DNA of 43,972 nucleotides from a bacterium (GTDB lineage: Bacteria; Electryoneota; RPQS01). The translations under genes and the position numbers were made by a program. The notes under the pieces are model-generated. The model had not been told where the DNA came from. It did no database searches and was given only the letters and a program-made list of their open reading frames with translations. The DNA lies in the NCBI GenBank assembly GCA_016721565.1, contig JADKHW010000028.1, positions 1 to 43,972 of the forward strand, written 5' to 3'. This document shows, in pieces, positions 25,049 through 34,520 of this stretch; within the stretch, counting starts at the first letter, position 1; the number at the start of each line of letters is the position of its first letter.

Positions 25049-26440
25049 ATGAATAAAAACCAATTCCAAGAACTCCTAACCTGCTCACGCAATCCGTGGT
25101 ATTTCCTAACCAACTACGTCAAGACACAAGACCCGAAGCTTGGCATTGCCGCCTATCCTGATTACGATTACCTGCGTGAGTTGGCGTGGTTAACATTGAC
25201 ACAACGCTACCTGCTCGTTCCCAAATCCAGACAGATGCTGGTCACATGGAGCATGGTCAGCTTGTTCGTGTGGCGTGCGCTGTTCAAACAACCGGGAGAC
25301 TATCTCTTTCTGTCGCGCAACGAACGCTGTGCCGAAGAACTCTTGGACAGCGCGCGGTTCATCATCTCGCAACTGCCCGAATTCATGCAGCCACAGCTCA
25401 CCACCAACAACAAATCCGAAATCGAGTTCGGTGGCTTGCATACACGTTTACTCTCTCTTCCCGCAGCTCCCGACGGCCCGCGCATGTATTCTCCCACCGC
25501 CGTGTTCTGGGATGAAATGGCCTTCACTCCATTTGATGACCAAATCTGGACAGCTCTCCAACCGTCCATCAGCAGCGGCGGTTCGTTCGCCGGAGTATCA
25601 ACTTCCAACGGTGCGCTGAATCTATTTGCAAAACTTGTCACCCCCAACCAACACTCCAAAGCATCCGCGCCAGCGCAAGAGGTGCTTAACAAGCACTTCC
25701 ACATCCACAAACTCCACTTCTCCCGACATCCCGACCGCGACAACGAAAAGTGGAAGCAAGAAGCCTCTCGCGGCTTGTCTCAAAGCCAATGGAATCGCGA
25801 GCAAGAGATGTCTTTTGAATCGGTAGCTGACAGAGTTTACTCCGAGTTCCAGCCGACGGTACATATTCTCAAAGAGGAATTTCATCCGCGCAAAGAGTGG
25901 CCGCTCTTCCGCACAATCGATTTCGGCTATCGCAAACCGTTCGTACTTTGGCTTCAGCAAATCCCGTCAGGAGAATACATCGTCTTCTCAGAATGGGATG
26001 GCCGTGATTGCACCACCGAGGCCATGCACGCGACCATCTTGCGTACCGACTTGCTGTTTGGCCTTAATGAATCGGATTACAACTGGACAGCAGCCGACCC
26101 CTCCGGAGCCGCCGCCCAAGACAGCGGAATTTCTCCCGTGGACTATCTTGTCCGCAACGGCATGAAAATTCGTCACCGCACCTCGAAAATTCTGTCCGGT
26201 GTAGAATTGGTCAAAGCCGCCTTGCGAGATGCCAACGGAAAAATCTCGCTCTTCATTTCTCCTCGTTGCCAAAAACTGATGACAGACTTAGAGAATTATC
26301 GCTGGGATTCTGCCAAAGAAGAACCCGTCAAAGACGGAGTTCACGATCACTCCCTCGATGCATTGCGCTATTTCTTCGTCAACCTCGAAGCCACCGAAGA
26401 AAGAGCACCCGCAACTCCGCGCGTCGTCAGTTTGAGATAA
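25049..26440 (+). CDS. Phage terminase large subunit
   Basis: 463 residues, intact. ATPase part: LVPKSRQMLVTWSMVSLFVW (Walker A region of the (K)SRQxGxS/TW type; the usual Gly is Leu), DYLFLSRNERCAEELLDSAR, FGGLHTRLLSLPAAPDG, AVFWDEMAF (Walker B, D-E) and SGGSFAGVSTSNGA (coupling motif). Nuclease part, RNase H-like: FRTIDFGYRKPFVLWLQQIP (first Asp), WTAADPSGAAAQDSG (second acidic site) and DGVHDHSLDALRYFF (third Asp). TerL packages DNA into proheads. Here it lies downstream of the capsid genes, the reverse of the usual order, and no portal is found. Residues APAQEVLNKH (about 207-216) are encoded by a palindromic element at 25667-25696. The gene ends 4 bases before a shared terminator. Confidence 0.85.
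   Translation: MNKNQFQELLTCSRNPWYFLTNYVKTQDPKLGIAAYPDYDYLRELAWLTLTQRYLLVPKSRQMLVTWSMVSLFVWRALFKQPGDYLFLSRNERCAEELLDSARFIISQLPEFMQPQLTTNNKSEIEFGGLHTRLLSLPAAPDGPRMYSPTAVFWDEMAFTPFDDQIWTALQPSISSGGSFAGVSTSNGALNLFAKLVTPNQHSKASAPAQEVLNKHFHIHKLHFSRHPDRDNEKWKQEASRGLSQSQWNREQEMSFESVADRVYSEFQPTVHILKEEFHPRKEWPLFRTIDFGYRKPFVLWLQQIPSGEYIVFSEWDGRDCTTEAMHATILRTDLLFGLNESDYNWTAADPSGAAAQDSGISPVDYLVRNGMKIRHRTSKILSGVELVKAALRDANGKISLFISPRCQKLMTDLENYRWDSAKEEPVKDGVHDHSLDALRYFFVNLEATEERAPATPRVVSLR
25667..25696 (+). repeat. F6 palindromic element within the terminase gene
   Basis: GCGCCAGCGCAAGA followed by GGTGCTTAACAAGCAC, translated APAQEVLNKH in the terminase frame. The copy at 21603-21632 is translated APAQDLLNKQ in the same phase. 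It lies in the linker between the ATPase and nuclease parts. Confidence 0.75.
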
Positions 26441-26444
26441 AACA

Positions 26445-26472
26445 AAAGCGGCGCAGTTGCCTGCGCCGCTTT
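26445..26472. terminator. Bidirectional terminator between terminase and PPC-like gene 1
   Basis: AAAGCGGCGCAG (26445-26456), loop TTGC, CTGCGCCGCTTT (26461-26472). On the minus strand it is followed by TTTTGTTTTAT, a good T tract for the convergent gene 1. Identical hairpin bases occur at 29172-29199. Confidence 0.85.
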
Positions 26473-26492
26473 CAATCAAACCGAAACGTTTG

Positions 26493-29079
26493 CTATTTGC
26501 CTGCGTCGTTCTCAATTATCAAGAACTGCGGCGGCGTTATGGCAGTCGCCGGCGGTGCTATCGTGCAATCCAAAGTCAACACAACTCTGACATTATCCGC
26601 AAAGTTGGCATTGGTGCCGATCGAATTATTCCCTGCCGGATAATAAATCGAACTGGAAGAATATCCAGCCGGATAGACCGCGTTGGGATCGGTGGTGTAC
26701 CAGATCGTTACCACGCCGGGCAGATTCTGATACCAACGCAAAATCGCATTGCCCGGGGAATCCAAAAGGTAAGTCAGACTATCAACCACACACGGCGCCT
26801 GACCCAAGCAGAAGGCCAGTTCAGCTGCTGTTTGGTTATAGGGGCCGCCGACAAAACCGGCTAAAGAATTGTTACCATTCCCGAGATTCGTCGATGTCCA
26901 ATAAAACGGGCAACCTCCGTCGCCGGTCGCAGCAATACGAACATATCCGTTCGCAATCGTGCAAGGCGGGGTAAGCTGTGTAACGTACTCGGTCAAGCGG
27001 TACGCACCTATGTAAACCGGATTGAGTACCGTTCCTGTGAGCGTGACGTTATATGTCTGCGTCAAATTATTCACGCTGTCAATGAACAAAATCTCGAAGC
27101 TGTGAGCGCCCGGAGCACAACCGGCATGAACACCCCAGAACGTGATAGATCCGATGGCCGAACCCGAAATGGAATAATCTTCGTAATTGACGAAGTTGTT
27201 ATCAAGATCTGACAAATACGCATCCCACGGCTCGTCCGGCAGAGAAGGCAATTGCGAAAAGACAGAATTATCGTTGAGACACTCCGGACGTGTGTAACAC
27301 GCTCCCGTTGAGCATGGCTCAAGATTTGTCCAGAGTTCCGCCCAAACCGCCGCATTCGTTCGGGCCGACGTAATCGCACGTCGGATTGCCCGGATCGCCA
27401 TAGCAGCACGAGCCTGCACACTCGAACACATTCAGCACGAACGGTCCGCAGCCATCAAATGACCAACCTTCCACAGTTAGGTAATAGTTTCCGGCTACGA
27501 GGTTCACGCAACTAATGACCGACAAACCAACGCCGCCGCAAGCATCGTCATCCTGCATATAAATGTTGAAGTTGCATGCGTCGGTCAGATAGATGTAGCT
27601 GTCCCAAATGCTGTCGTCATTACAGGTCGAGAAGGTCCACTCGCCGTCAGAGGGAATGTTCACAGCGAACGTGTAATCTTCGCTCGGGCGCAAGTTGTTG
27701 TGGTTGCCTGCGCCGCAGGTGTTCCATCCGGCTGAGCCGGGCGCCTGAAGAAACGCGTCAACACTACAGCCGCTGCACGGAATCAAATCAACACGCGCGC
27801 GATAGTCACGCGGAGTGGCAAGGCCGGTTTGGCTGCCCGGAAGAACGATGAGAGCGTATGTACCGGGCTGGAAACACTGCGTAATGAATGTGACGGTCGA
27901 GCAGGAATATTGCCACGAGTAGAAGCCGGTCAAGAAATTGTAGGGACAAGAGCCGCCAACGATGAGCATGTCCGAGGCAAACTCAGCATTGATTGTGAGC
28001 GCAAGTGAGCACGGTTCCGTAATCGTGAAGCGATAGGTGTCCACGTCGCGGAAATTCGAACCGAGAGCCGTGATGTACGTGAAACCGCGACCGCAAATAG
28101 TCTGGTACGGTGCGATGTCTTGCCACGATTCGGTTCCACCGTAACTATTGTTCTGGCAGGAGCCGTTGCAGTCTATGGCCTCGAAGCCCGGTCCCGGAGT
28201 CTCTGCACACTCGAGAACATCGTTCGGTTGGCAAACAACGTCACAATTATCGGTGATGTTCAAAATGTAGTCGCCTTCGCGGCCCGAGCTGAAACCGTCA
28301 ACGATGATGGAGTATGTTTGTCCGCCGTTAAGCACGACGGAAACAAAAGACTGCAAACCAAACCAATCGTCATTACAACCAACCTGAGTCGTACCCGGGC
28401 AACCAATTGTGTTGACGTAAAGATACGTGTCGTAAGACGAACCTTGAAGCGAGATGTTGTACGTCTGAGTTACTTGCGGCGTGAACTCATAAACAACGTC
28501 GTTCGACGCACTGGATGCGCAGGGCGTAATCGGATTGTAGTCGTTGCCCATGCCGACGGTTGTGCCCGAATCCGTGTAAGGAATTCCACCGATGACCGTT
28601 CCCGGGCAAGTCGCGTTGCCCTGGTCGAGCGGATTGCGCTCGCGGTTAGCTGGACGCTGAGCATAGAGATCGTTCAACTGCTCTTTCAAATTCGCAAAGG
28701 TGACCGGATCGACGCCTTGGAACGACATGCCTCCGGAAAGCTCAAATTCGAGTTCCTTGATTCGTGCTTCAAGCGGGGTCAATTCCATTGGACGAATCAC
28801 CGCGCCGGGGGCAAAGCCTCCGTCAACCTGAAACGCCGTGAGGTCTGACGGCACTTTGCTGGCGTGCCCCTTGACCAAAGGAATCAGCTCCTGAATGCGA
28901 ACCGTCCAAGCCGGATCGGGAGTTTGACCTGAGGCTTTTGCTTTAGCAATCAGGGTCTCAAGCTCAGCAATTTCAGTCTTTGGGGCCTTCGTCTGAAGGG
29001 ACAGACTCGGGTTTGGTCCAGCGGCAATCGCATAGATAGAACAACACAGGACAACAGTCGCAATCAACACTCTTTTCAT
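26493..29079 (-). CDS. Exported Cys-rich PPC-like protein, array gene 1, one frameshift
   Basis: ATG 29079 with GGAG 6 bases upstream. Signal MKRVLIATVVLCCSIYAIAA; helical N-domain (EIAELETLIAKAKASGQTPD, ELTPLEARIKELEFELSG) to about residue 135. PPC-like sandwich 1 (YNISLQGSSYDTYLYVN, VGCNDDWFGLQSF, YSIIVDGFSSGREGDYILNI); sandwich 2 (DVDTYRFTITEPCSLALTIN, FQPGTYALIVLPGS, VDLIPCSGC); sandwich 3 (WTFSTCNDDSIWDSYIYL, GNYYLTVEGW). Then a Cys cluster (AGSCCYGDPGNPTCDY) and, after an indel near 27333, CSTGACYTRPEC and a choice-of-anchor-like part (YEDYSISGSAIGSITFWGVH) to 26493. About 860 residues. It lacks the PNPF/AVLLK sorting domain, so it is exported by Sec but not obviously a T9SS substrate. 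The function is unknown; adhesin, matrix or surface-layer component are options. Confidence 0.75.
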
Positions 29080-29107
29080 ATTTTCTCCATTGGTTTTGGT
29101 ATTCTAT

Positions 29108-29137
29108 AATTTACCATAATACGACTATAATTGTCAA
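29108..29137 (-). promoter_or_regulatory. Promoter of array gene 1
   Basis: On the minus strand TTGACA (29137-29132), 18-base spacer, TAAATT (29113-29108), about 29 bases upstream of the ATG at 29079. The leader ends AAACCAATGGAGAAAAT. Confidence 0.65.
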
Positions 29138-29171
29138 CTATTAGAGTGTTTGAACATTGTTTGTAAAAACA

Positions 29172-29199
29172 AAAGCGGCGCAGTTGCCTGCGCCGCTTT
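29172..29199 (-). terminator. Terminator of array gene 2
   Basis: AAAGCGGCGCAG (29172-29183), loop TTGC, CTGCGCCGCTTT (29188-29199), with TTTTGTTTTTAC following on the minus strand. It is 27 bases past the gene 2 stop. Confidence 0.85.
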
Positions 29200-29225
29200 C
29201 AATCGAACTTTCTAACGGTGACAAT

Positions 29226-31772
29226 TTACCGCTGCACAGGCGTCGGTAAATCAAACGGACCGGTTAAACGCTGAATAGGTGTGTCACCATCCGGCGCACG
29301 CAAAGCCGATGCGCAATCCATCGTAACAACGAAAACCATCTCAGGCGAACCAGGAACAGGCGAGTAGAAGCTGTAAGAGTATGTTCCTGCTGGACTGATG
29401 TACCCAGAAGCAAGCGACGAATACGTGGCCGGGAACACAGCATTTGGATCGGTTGAATACCAAAGTCTGACGTATCCGGCAGGCTGATACCATCTCAACG
29501 TGTACGCATCCGTTAAGCTCATGTCGCTGTAGCGCTCACACGTCACGCTGTCGGCTGCAATACACGGCAAGCCAAGACAGAAAGCGAAATCCCCCCACGG
29601 ACCACCGTCCGCAGGCAGAGAAACGGACCAGAACCACTCACAATCGGGATCACCTATCTTTGCAATACTGATGTCACCGCTCGGGATACCACACGGCGGA
29701 TCAAGATAAACGGCGTACTCGGTTAATTGGTAAACTCCACCATACACCGGAGCAAGTTGAGTTCCCGTGGTCGTCACAGTGTAGTCGCACGAGCTTGAAC
29801 CCGAACTAAAAATGATGTGGAAAGTTTCAGGCGAACCCGTGCAGTAGAGCGGGAAACCCCAGAAACGAATTGAACCTACCGCATCAGTCGCGCTATAGTT
29901 GTCAAACACGACCTGACCGAAATCTTCATGCGAAAGAAATCCGCCCCAACCTTCGTCTGGAAGTGTCGGAAGCTGACTAAACTGCGTAGCTTCGCCGCAA
30001 ATCGGACGAGCGTAACACGCACCGGAAGAACACGGTTCCTGATAGGTGAACAAACCGCCCAGTGTATTGCACTGAGTAAGTGATACGAAATCACAAGACT
30101 GAGCGCCCGCATCGCCATAACAGCATGAACCGGCACACTCTGAAATGTTCAAGACAAACGGGCCACAATCCCAGTCGTTGTAGCCTTCAATCGTCAAGTA
30201 GTAACTGCCTGCCGTTAAATGCACGCAATTGATGACCGACAAACCAACGCCGCCGCAACCATCGTCGTCTGCTGAAATAATTCCGTCGTTACATACGGAG
30301 GTCAGATACATCACTTCATCCCAAATGCTGTCGTCATTGCACGTCGAGAACGTCCAATCCGACTCGTAAGGAATGCTCACAAGATAGGTGTAATCTTCGC
30401 TTCCACGCAAGCTGTTATCATTACCAGCGCCGCAAGTATTCCACGAAGCGGAACCCGGAGCCTGCACGAAATCGTCATACCTACAACCACTGCATGGAAT
30501 AGGTTCGAGCTGAACACGATACTCGCGGAACTCAGCAATACCGAGAAATGTATTCGGACCGACCCAAAGGTCGTAAGATCCCGCAGCGAGACACGACGTG
30601 ATATAGGTTACTGTTGAGCAGGTGTAAGCCCATTGTGTAAAGAAGGGAAAATCAACCCACGGGCAACCGTCATTGATGACGAGAAGTTGAGTGGGGAACT
30701 CACTGTTCAATGTGATTCTGAGTGAGCAAGCTTCGGCGAGAGTGAAACGGTAGGAGTCCGTATCGCGGCCACCGTTGATTGCATAACCACGCCCGCAAAT
30801 TGTTTCACCAAGATTAATATTCTGCCAAGTCGGAATGCCGTTTCCGTTATTGCACGCGCCGTTGCAATCGTCCCAACCTGTCGCGCCAAATACTTCGGGA
30901 CATTCTGTGACGTCACCCAGCTGACACTCAACCGAGCAGTTGTCCGTGATGGTCAGAACGTAATCGCCGGCGTTGATGTCATAACCGTCAACGATGATGT
31001 AGTACAATTCACCGGCATTCAAGGTCAGAGACAAGAATGATTGCAAACCGAACCAGTCGTCATTGCAGCCCACCTGAGTCGAACCCGGACATCCTCCGCC
31101 GGTGTTCACATGCAAGTAACAATCGTAGCTCGATCCTTCGAGCGAGATATTGTAAATTTGCGTGGTAAGCGGTGAGAACTCATAGACGACGTCCGGAGCG
31201 TTTGAAAAGTTGCAAGAAGTGATTGGGTTGTAATTGTTAGCCATCCCAATTGTCGTGCCGGAATCCGTAAAAGGAATACCGTCAACATAGGTTCCGGAGC
31301 AAGCATCGTTGCCTTGATCGAGTGGATTGCGATGACTGTGTTCTGCGCGCTGAGCGTACAGCACATTGAGTTGCGCTTTCAAATTTGCAAATGTGACGGC
31401 GTCGGGAGCGATGTTGCTTGTCGTGCCACTAATCTGAAATTCGAGATCTTGAATCTGCCGATCCAACGGGGTCAATTGCTCTGGCCGAATCACTGCGCCG
31501 GGAGCAAAACCTCCATTGACTTGGAACGAACTTAGGTCGTAAGTCACATTTCCCGGATGTCCCTTGACTTGGGGGACCAGCTCTTGGATACGCTGGGTCC
31601 AAAGCGGATTAGGCGTCTCGCCGCTGGCTTTGGCGTCCGCAATCAGCTTCTCAAGTTCAGCAATTTCAGTCTTCGGCGAACTAATCCGAAGCGGAACGAT
31701 CTGGTTAGGTCCGGCAGCAATCGCATAGAATGAACAACATAGGACAACAATCGCAATCAACAATCTCTTCAT
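29226..31772 (-). CDS. Exported Cys-rich PPC-like protein, array gene 2
   Basis: 848 residues, intact. The start at 31772 is chosen over an upstream in-frame ATG (31883) because GGAG lies 6 bases before it, the signal MKRLLIAIVVLCCSFYAIAA follows, and the promoter lies between the two. Order: helical N-domain (EIAELEKLIADAKASGETPN, QLTPLDRQIQDLEFQISG); sandwich 1 (YNISLEGSSYDCYLHVN, VGCNDDWFGLQSFLSLTLNA, YYIIVDGYDINAGDYVLTI); sandwich 2 (DTDSYRFTLAEACSLRITLN, LAAGSYDLWVGP); sandwich 3 (DWTFSTCNDDSIWDEVMYLT, GSYYLTIEGYNDWDCGPFVL). Then Cys cluster (AGSCCYGDAGAQSC, EPCSSGACYARPIC) and C-terminal beta part (FDNYSATDAVGSIRFWGFPL, RWYQPAGYVRLWYSTDPNAV). Paired Cys at equal spacing in all paralogues suggests disulfides. 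Confidence 0.8.
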   Translation of the reverse strand: MKRLLIAIVVLCCSFYAIAAGPNQIVPLRISSPKTEIAELEKLIADAKASGETPNPLWTQRIQELVPQVKGHPGNVTYDLSSFQVNGGFAPGAVIRPEQLTPLDRQIQDLEFQISGTTSNIAPDAVTFANLKAQLNVLYAQRAEHSHRNPLDQGNDACSGTYVDGIPFTDSGTTIGMANNYNPITSCNFSNAPDVVYEFSPLTTQIYNISLEGSSYDCYLHVNTGGGCPGSTQVGCNDDWFGLQSFLSLTLNAGELYYIIVDGYDINAGDYVLTITDNCSVECQLGDVTECPEVFGATGWDDCNGACNNGNGIPTWQNINLGETICGRGYAINGGRDTDSYRFTLAEACSLRITLNSEFPTQLLVINDGCPWVDFPFFTQWAYTCSTVTYITSCLAAGSYDLWVGPNTFLGIAEFREYRVQLEPIPCSGCRYDDFVQAPGSASWNTCGAGNDNSLRGSEDYTYLVSIPYESDWTFSTCNDDSIWDEVMYLTSVCNDGIISADDDGCGGVGLSVINCVHLTAGSYYLTIEGYNDWDCGPFVLNISECAGSCCYGDAGAQSCDFVSLTQCNTLGGLFTYQEPCSSGACYARPICGEATQFSQLPTLPDEGWGGFLSHEDFGQVVFDNYSATDAVGSIRFWGFPLYCTGSPETFHIIFSSGSSSCDYTVTTTGTQLAPVYGGVYQLTEYAVYLDPPCGIPSGDISIAKIGDPDCEWFWSVSLPADGGPWGDFAFCLGLPCIAADSVTCERYSDMSLTDAYTLRWYQPAGYVRLWYSTDPNAVFPATYSSLASGYISPAGTYSYSFYSPVPGSPEMVFVVTMDCASALRAPDGDTPIQRLTGPFDLPTPVQR

Positions 31773-31798
31773 ATCATCTCCATTGGTTTGGGTGCCAC

Positions 31799-31828
31799 AA
31801 TTTACTGAAATATTACCGCTTTTGTCAA
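31799..31828 (-). promoter_or_regulatory. Promoter of array gene 2
   Basis: TTGACA (31828-31823), 18-base spacer, TAAATT (31804-31799) on the minus strand, followed by GTGGCACCCAAACCAATGG and GGAG. Spacer and leader are close to those of gene 4. Confidence 0.7.
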
Positions 31829-31854
31829 GATTAGTCGTTTCTGAAGCACAAACA

Positions 31855-31880
31855 AAAGCGGCCCGTTGCCGAGCCGCTTT
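31855..31880 (-). terminator. Terminator of array gene 3
   Basis: AAAGCGGC (31855-31862) pairs with GCCGCTTT (31873-31880); the inner part is imperfect (CCGTTGCCGA). TTTTGTTTGTG follows on the minus strand. Confidence 0.75.
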
Positions 31881-31904
31881 CATAGTTAACAGACCTTCAA
31901 ACTT

Positions 31905-34493
31905 CTATTCGATTTTTCTGAACGGAGAGTTCGGGTCGGGGGCTTGCAAAGCGCCGTTGCTGCATTCGACAGTCAAGACATAAATGCGAAGTGGATCCGG
32001 TTCAAGCACGTCCGTAAAAGTGAAGTGTCCGGCTGGAACAGTACCAGAAGCAATCACTGCATAACCTGCAGGGTAGATCGCGCTCGCATTCGTGGTCGAA
32101 TAGATGCGCACAAATCCTGCTTGCGGCATCCACCAATCGAGTTTGCGAGCATCACCGGGTTGCCACAAAATAGTTACGCTGTCAATCTTCGAGCATGCTC
32201 CGCCAAGGCAGAACGCATATTGTCTGTTGGCTTGAGTTGATCCACCACCGCCAGAAGGTGATTGCCTTCCTAAGATTCCGTCACCGAACGGTGTTGTTGA
32301 CCAGTAGAAATCGCATTGTGGACTATCAACACCTGCCACGCGCAACCAACCGTCGGTCAACGTGCACGGCGGATTGATGGTAGCGAAGAACTCTGTCAGA
32401 TGATACAACCCAAAATAAATTGGCGTCAAAAGCGTTCCCGTCAACGAGACATTGTACGTTTGAGTGGTGGGAGTATCAATGAACGAGATTTCAAACTGAT
32501 AGCTTTGCTCGGTGCAAGGCGGAGTTCCCGCTGTTCCGGCATCAGCCATCACACCCCAGAATCTAACCGAACCAATCGGGCCGGTGACATTGTAGTTGTC
32601 ATACTGTAATGTCGTCGAGGCGTAATCAGATATGAACGCATTCCAAGCTTCATCCGGCAAGCCCGGCTCCTGACCAAAAGACGCTCCCGCGCCGCATTGC
32701 GGACGTGTGTAACACGCACCGGTTGAACACGGCTCTTGATAGGTAAATATACCACTTAAGCTGTCACAATCGGTTGGGTTAATGAACGAGCAAACAGGAT
32801 TACCCGGATCACCATAGCAACATGAGCCGAGACACTCAGACACATTTAACACAAATGGTCCGCAACTCGTACTGGAGAAGCCTTCTACATTCAGGTAATA
32901 GGTTCCCCGTTGCAGATGAACACAATTTATCACCGAGAGACCGACTCCGCCGCAAGCGTCATCATCGGACGCAATAACGCCGCCGCAACAAGTGCTGTTC
33001 AAATAAATAAAGCTGTCCCAAATACTGTCATCGTTGCACGTCGAGAATGTCCAGTCAGACTCGTAGGGAATGTTTACTGCAAAGTTGTAATCCTGACTCG
33101 GTCGTTGATTACAATCATTGCCCGCCACGCATGTGTGCCAAGCACCCGAACCGGGAGCGTTGATGTAGGCATCAACGCGACAGCCGGAGCAGGGAATCAA
33201 ATCCATGCGCAGACGATAGTCGCGGTAGTTCTCAATTCCTGTGAACACATTCGGCCCAGCCCACAATGTGTAGGTACCCGCAGGCAAACAAGGTGTAATG
33301 AATGTGACCGTTGAACAGGCATTGGTCCAGACCTGTGTGAACAAAGCAGTGCCGAACGGGCACCCTGCATTAAAAACAAACAGTCGCGTCGCAAATTCGC
33401 TGTTCAAGGTCAGCCTTAGCGAGCACGGCTCTGCAAGGGTGAACCGATAGGAATCCGTGTCGCGCCAGCTCACTCCATCATGATTCGTATAGGTAAATCC
33501 TCGTCCGCAAATCGTTTGACCCGGAGCGATATCTTGCCAAGTCGGGATTAGGTTCTCATTGTTGCACGCGCCGTTGCAATCGTTAATCGAATGTGTGGGT
33601 ACAATTGGTTCCGCACATTCAATAACGTCGCCGAATTGGCACGTTAAATTGCAGTTATCCTGGATGCGGAGAACATAACTGCCTGAATCAACCGAGAAAC
33701 CGTCCACGATGATGTAATACGTCGTGCCTGCAATCAGGGTTACGTTGATCAGTGACAATAGCCCCGGCCCACCATCATCGTCGCAGGCCACCTGCACTGT
33801 TCCGGGGCAGGCACCGGACCGATTGACGTACATATAGGTGTCGTAGTCGGCAGAGTCTATGGCGATGGTATAAGAGGTGGTGACCTGCGGATTAAAGGAA
33901 TAGATCACATCGTTTGCGTGGGTCGTATTGCACGGCGTGATTGGATCGAAGTCACTACCGAACTTGTCCCACGTATCACCGAAATCGTAATAAGGCACGC
34001 TGGGAATAACGGCAGCAGGGCAGGTGTTCGCTCCGTCATCCATCGGATCGTGTTCACGACGAATGTTTCTTTGCGAGTACAAATTGCGAAGCTGCTCTTT
34101 CAAATTCGCATACGTTATCGGATCGGGTTCGGCTCCGCTTGCGCCACCGTCAATCTGAAACTCAAGCTCCTTGATCTGCTGTTCGAGGGGGGTCAATTGT
34201 TGTGGGCGAATCACCGCTCCGGGAGCGAAGCCTCCGTCTGATTGAAACTCCTGGAGGTCGTACGTCGCATTTCCGGGGTGGCCCTTCACGAGCGGAATCA
34301 GCTCCAGAATCCGGGCTGTCCAAGCGGGATCGGGGGTTTGGCCGGAAGCTTTCGCCTGAGCTATGAGGGCTTCAAGTTCAGCAATTTCAGTCTTCGGCGC
34401 GATCTTAACCAAGGCGGAAGACAGGTCCTGATTAGCTGCAAATGCACAGATGCTGACACAAAGGACGACAATAATCATCAATACTGTACGCAT
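31905..34493 (-). CDS. Exported Cys-rich PPC-like protein, array gene 3
   Basis: 862 residues, intact. Signal MRTVLMIIVVLCVSICAFAA. Helical domain about residues 30-145 (EIAELEALIAQAKASGQTPD, QLTPLEQQIKELEFQIDG). PPC-like sandwich 1 at about 155-285 (YTIAIDSADYDTYMYVN, VACDDDGGPGLLSLINVTL, YYIIVDGFSVDSGSYVLRI), sandwich 2 at about 290-440 (DTDSYRFTLAEPCSLRLTLN, CLPAGTYTLWAGPNVF), sandwich 3 at about 445-560 (DWTFSTCNDDSIWDSFIYLN, GTYYLNVEGFSSTSCGPFVL). Cys cluster (LGSCCYGDPGNPVC ... CSTGACYTRPQC) and C-terminal part (YDNYNVTGPIGSVRFWGV). By my count about 38 cysteines outside the signal peptide. Where the others read CNDDWFGLQSF, this copy has CDDDGGPGLLS. It best represents the family because it is unbroken. 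Confidence 0.8.
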   Translation of the reverse strand: MRTVLMIIVVLCVSICAFAANQDLSSALVKIAPKTEIAELEALIAQAKASGQTPDPAWTARILELIPLVKGHPGNATYDLQEFQSDGGFAPGAVIRPQQLTPLEQQIKELEFQIDGGASGAEPDPITYANLKEQLRNLYSQRNIRREHDPMDDGANTCPAAVIPSVPYYDFGDTWDKFGSDFDPITPCNTTHANDVIYSFNPQVTTSYTIAIDSADYDTYMYVNRSGACPGTVQVACDDDGGPGLLSLINVTLIAGTTYYIIVDGFSVDSGSYVLRIQDNCNLTCQFGDVIECAEPIVPTHSINDCNGACNNENLIPTWQDIAPGQTICGRGFTYTNHDGVSWRDTDSYRFTLAEPCSLRLTLNSEFATRLFVFNAGCPFGTALFTQVWTNACSTVTFITPCLPAGTYTLWAGPNVFTGIENYRDYRLRMDLIPCSGCRVDAYINAPGSGAWHTCVAGNDCNQRPSQDYNFAVNIPYESDWTFSTCNDDSIWDSFIYLNSTCCGGVIASDDDACGGVGLSVINCVHLQRGTYYLNVEGFSSTSCGPFVLNVSECLGSCCYGDPGNPVCSFINPTDCDSLSGIFTYQEPCSTGACYTRPQCGAGASFGQEPGLPDEAWNAFISDYASTTLQYDNYNVTGPIGSVRFWGVMADAGTAGTPPCTEQSYQFEISFIDTPTTQTYNVSLTGTLLTPIYFGLYHLTEFFATINPPCTLTDGWLRVAGVDSPQCDFYWSTTPFGDGILGRQSPSGGGGSTQANRQYAFCLGGACSKIDSVTILWQPGDARKLDWWMPQAGFVRIYSTTNASAIYPAGYAVIASGTVPAGHFTFTDVLEPDPLRIYVLTVECSNGALQAPDPNSPFRKIE

Positions 34494-34520
34494 ATTTCAC
34501 TCCTTGTGATGTGATGCTAT

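Noticed and set aside
20521..26492. Integrase, attachment-site repeats or a tRNA at the island ends
   Set aside because: No recombinase motifs, no tRNA-like cloverleaf and no matching direct repeats were seen at the two borders.
28120..28848. Long plus-strand open frame opposite array gene 1
   Set aside because: Arg/Val-rich antisense shadow of a conserved minus-strand gene; no start context and no family features.
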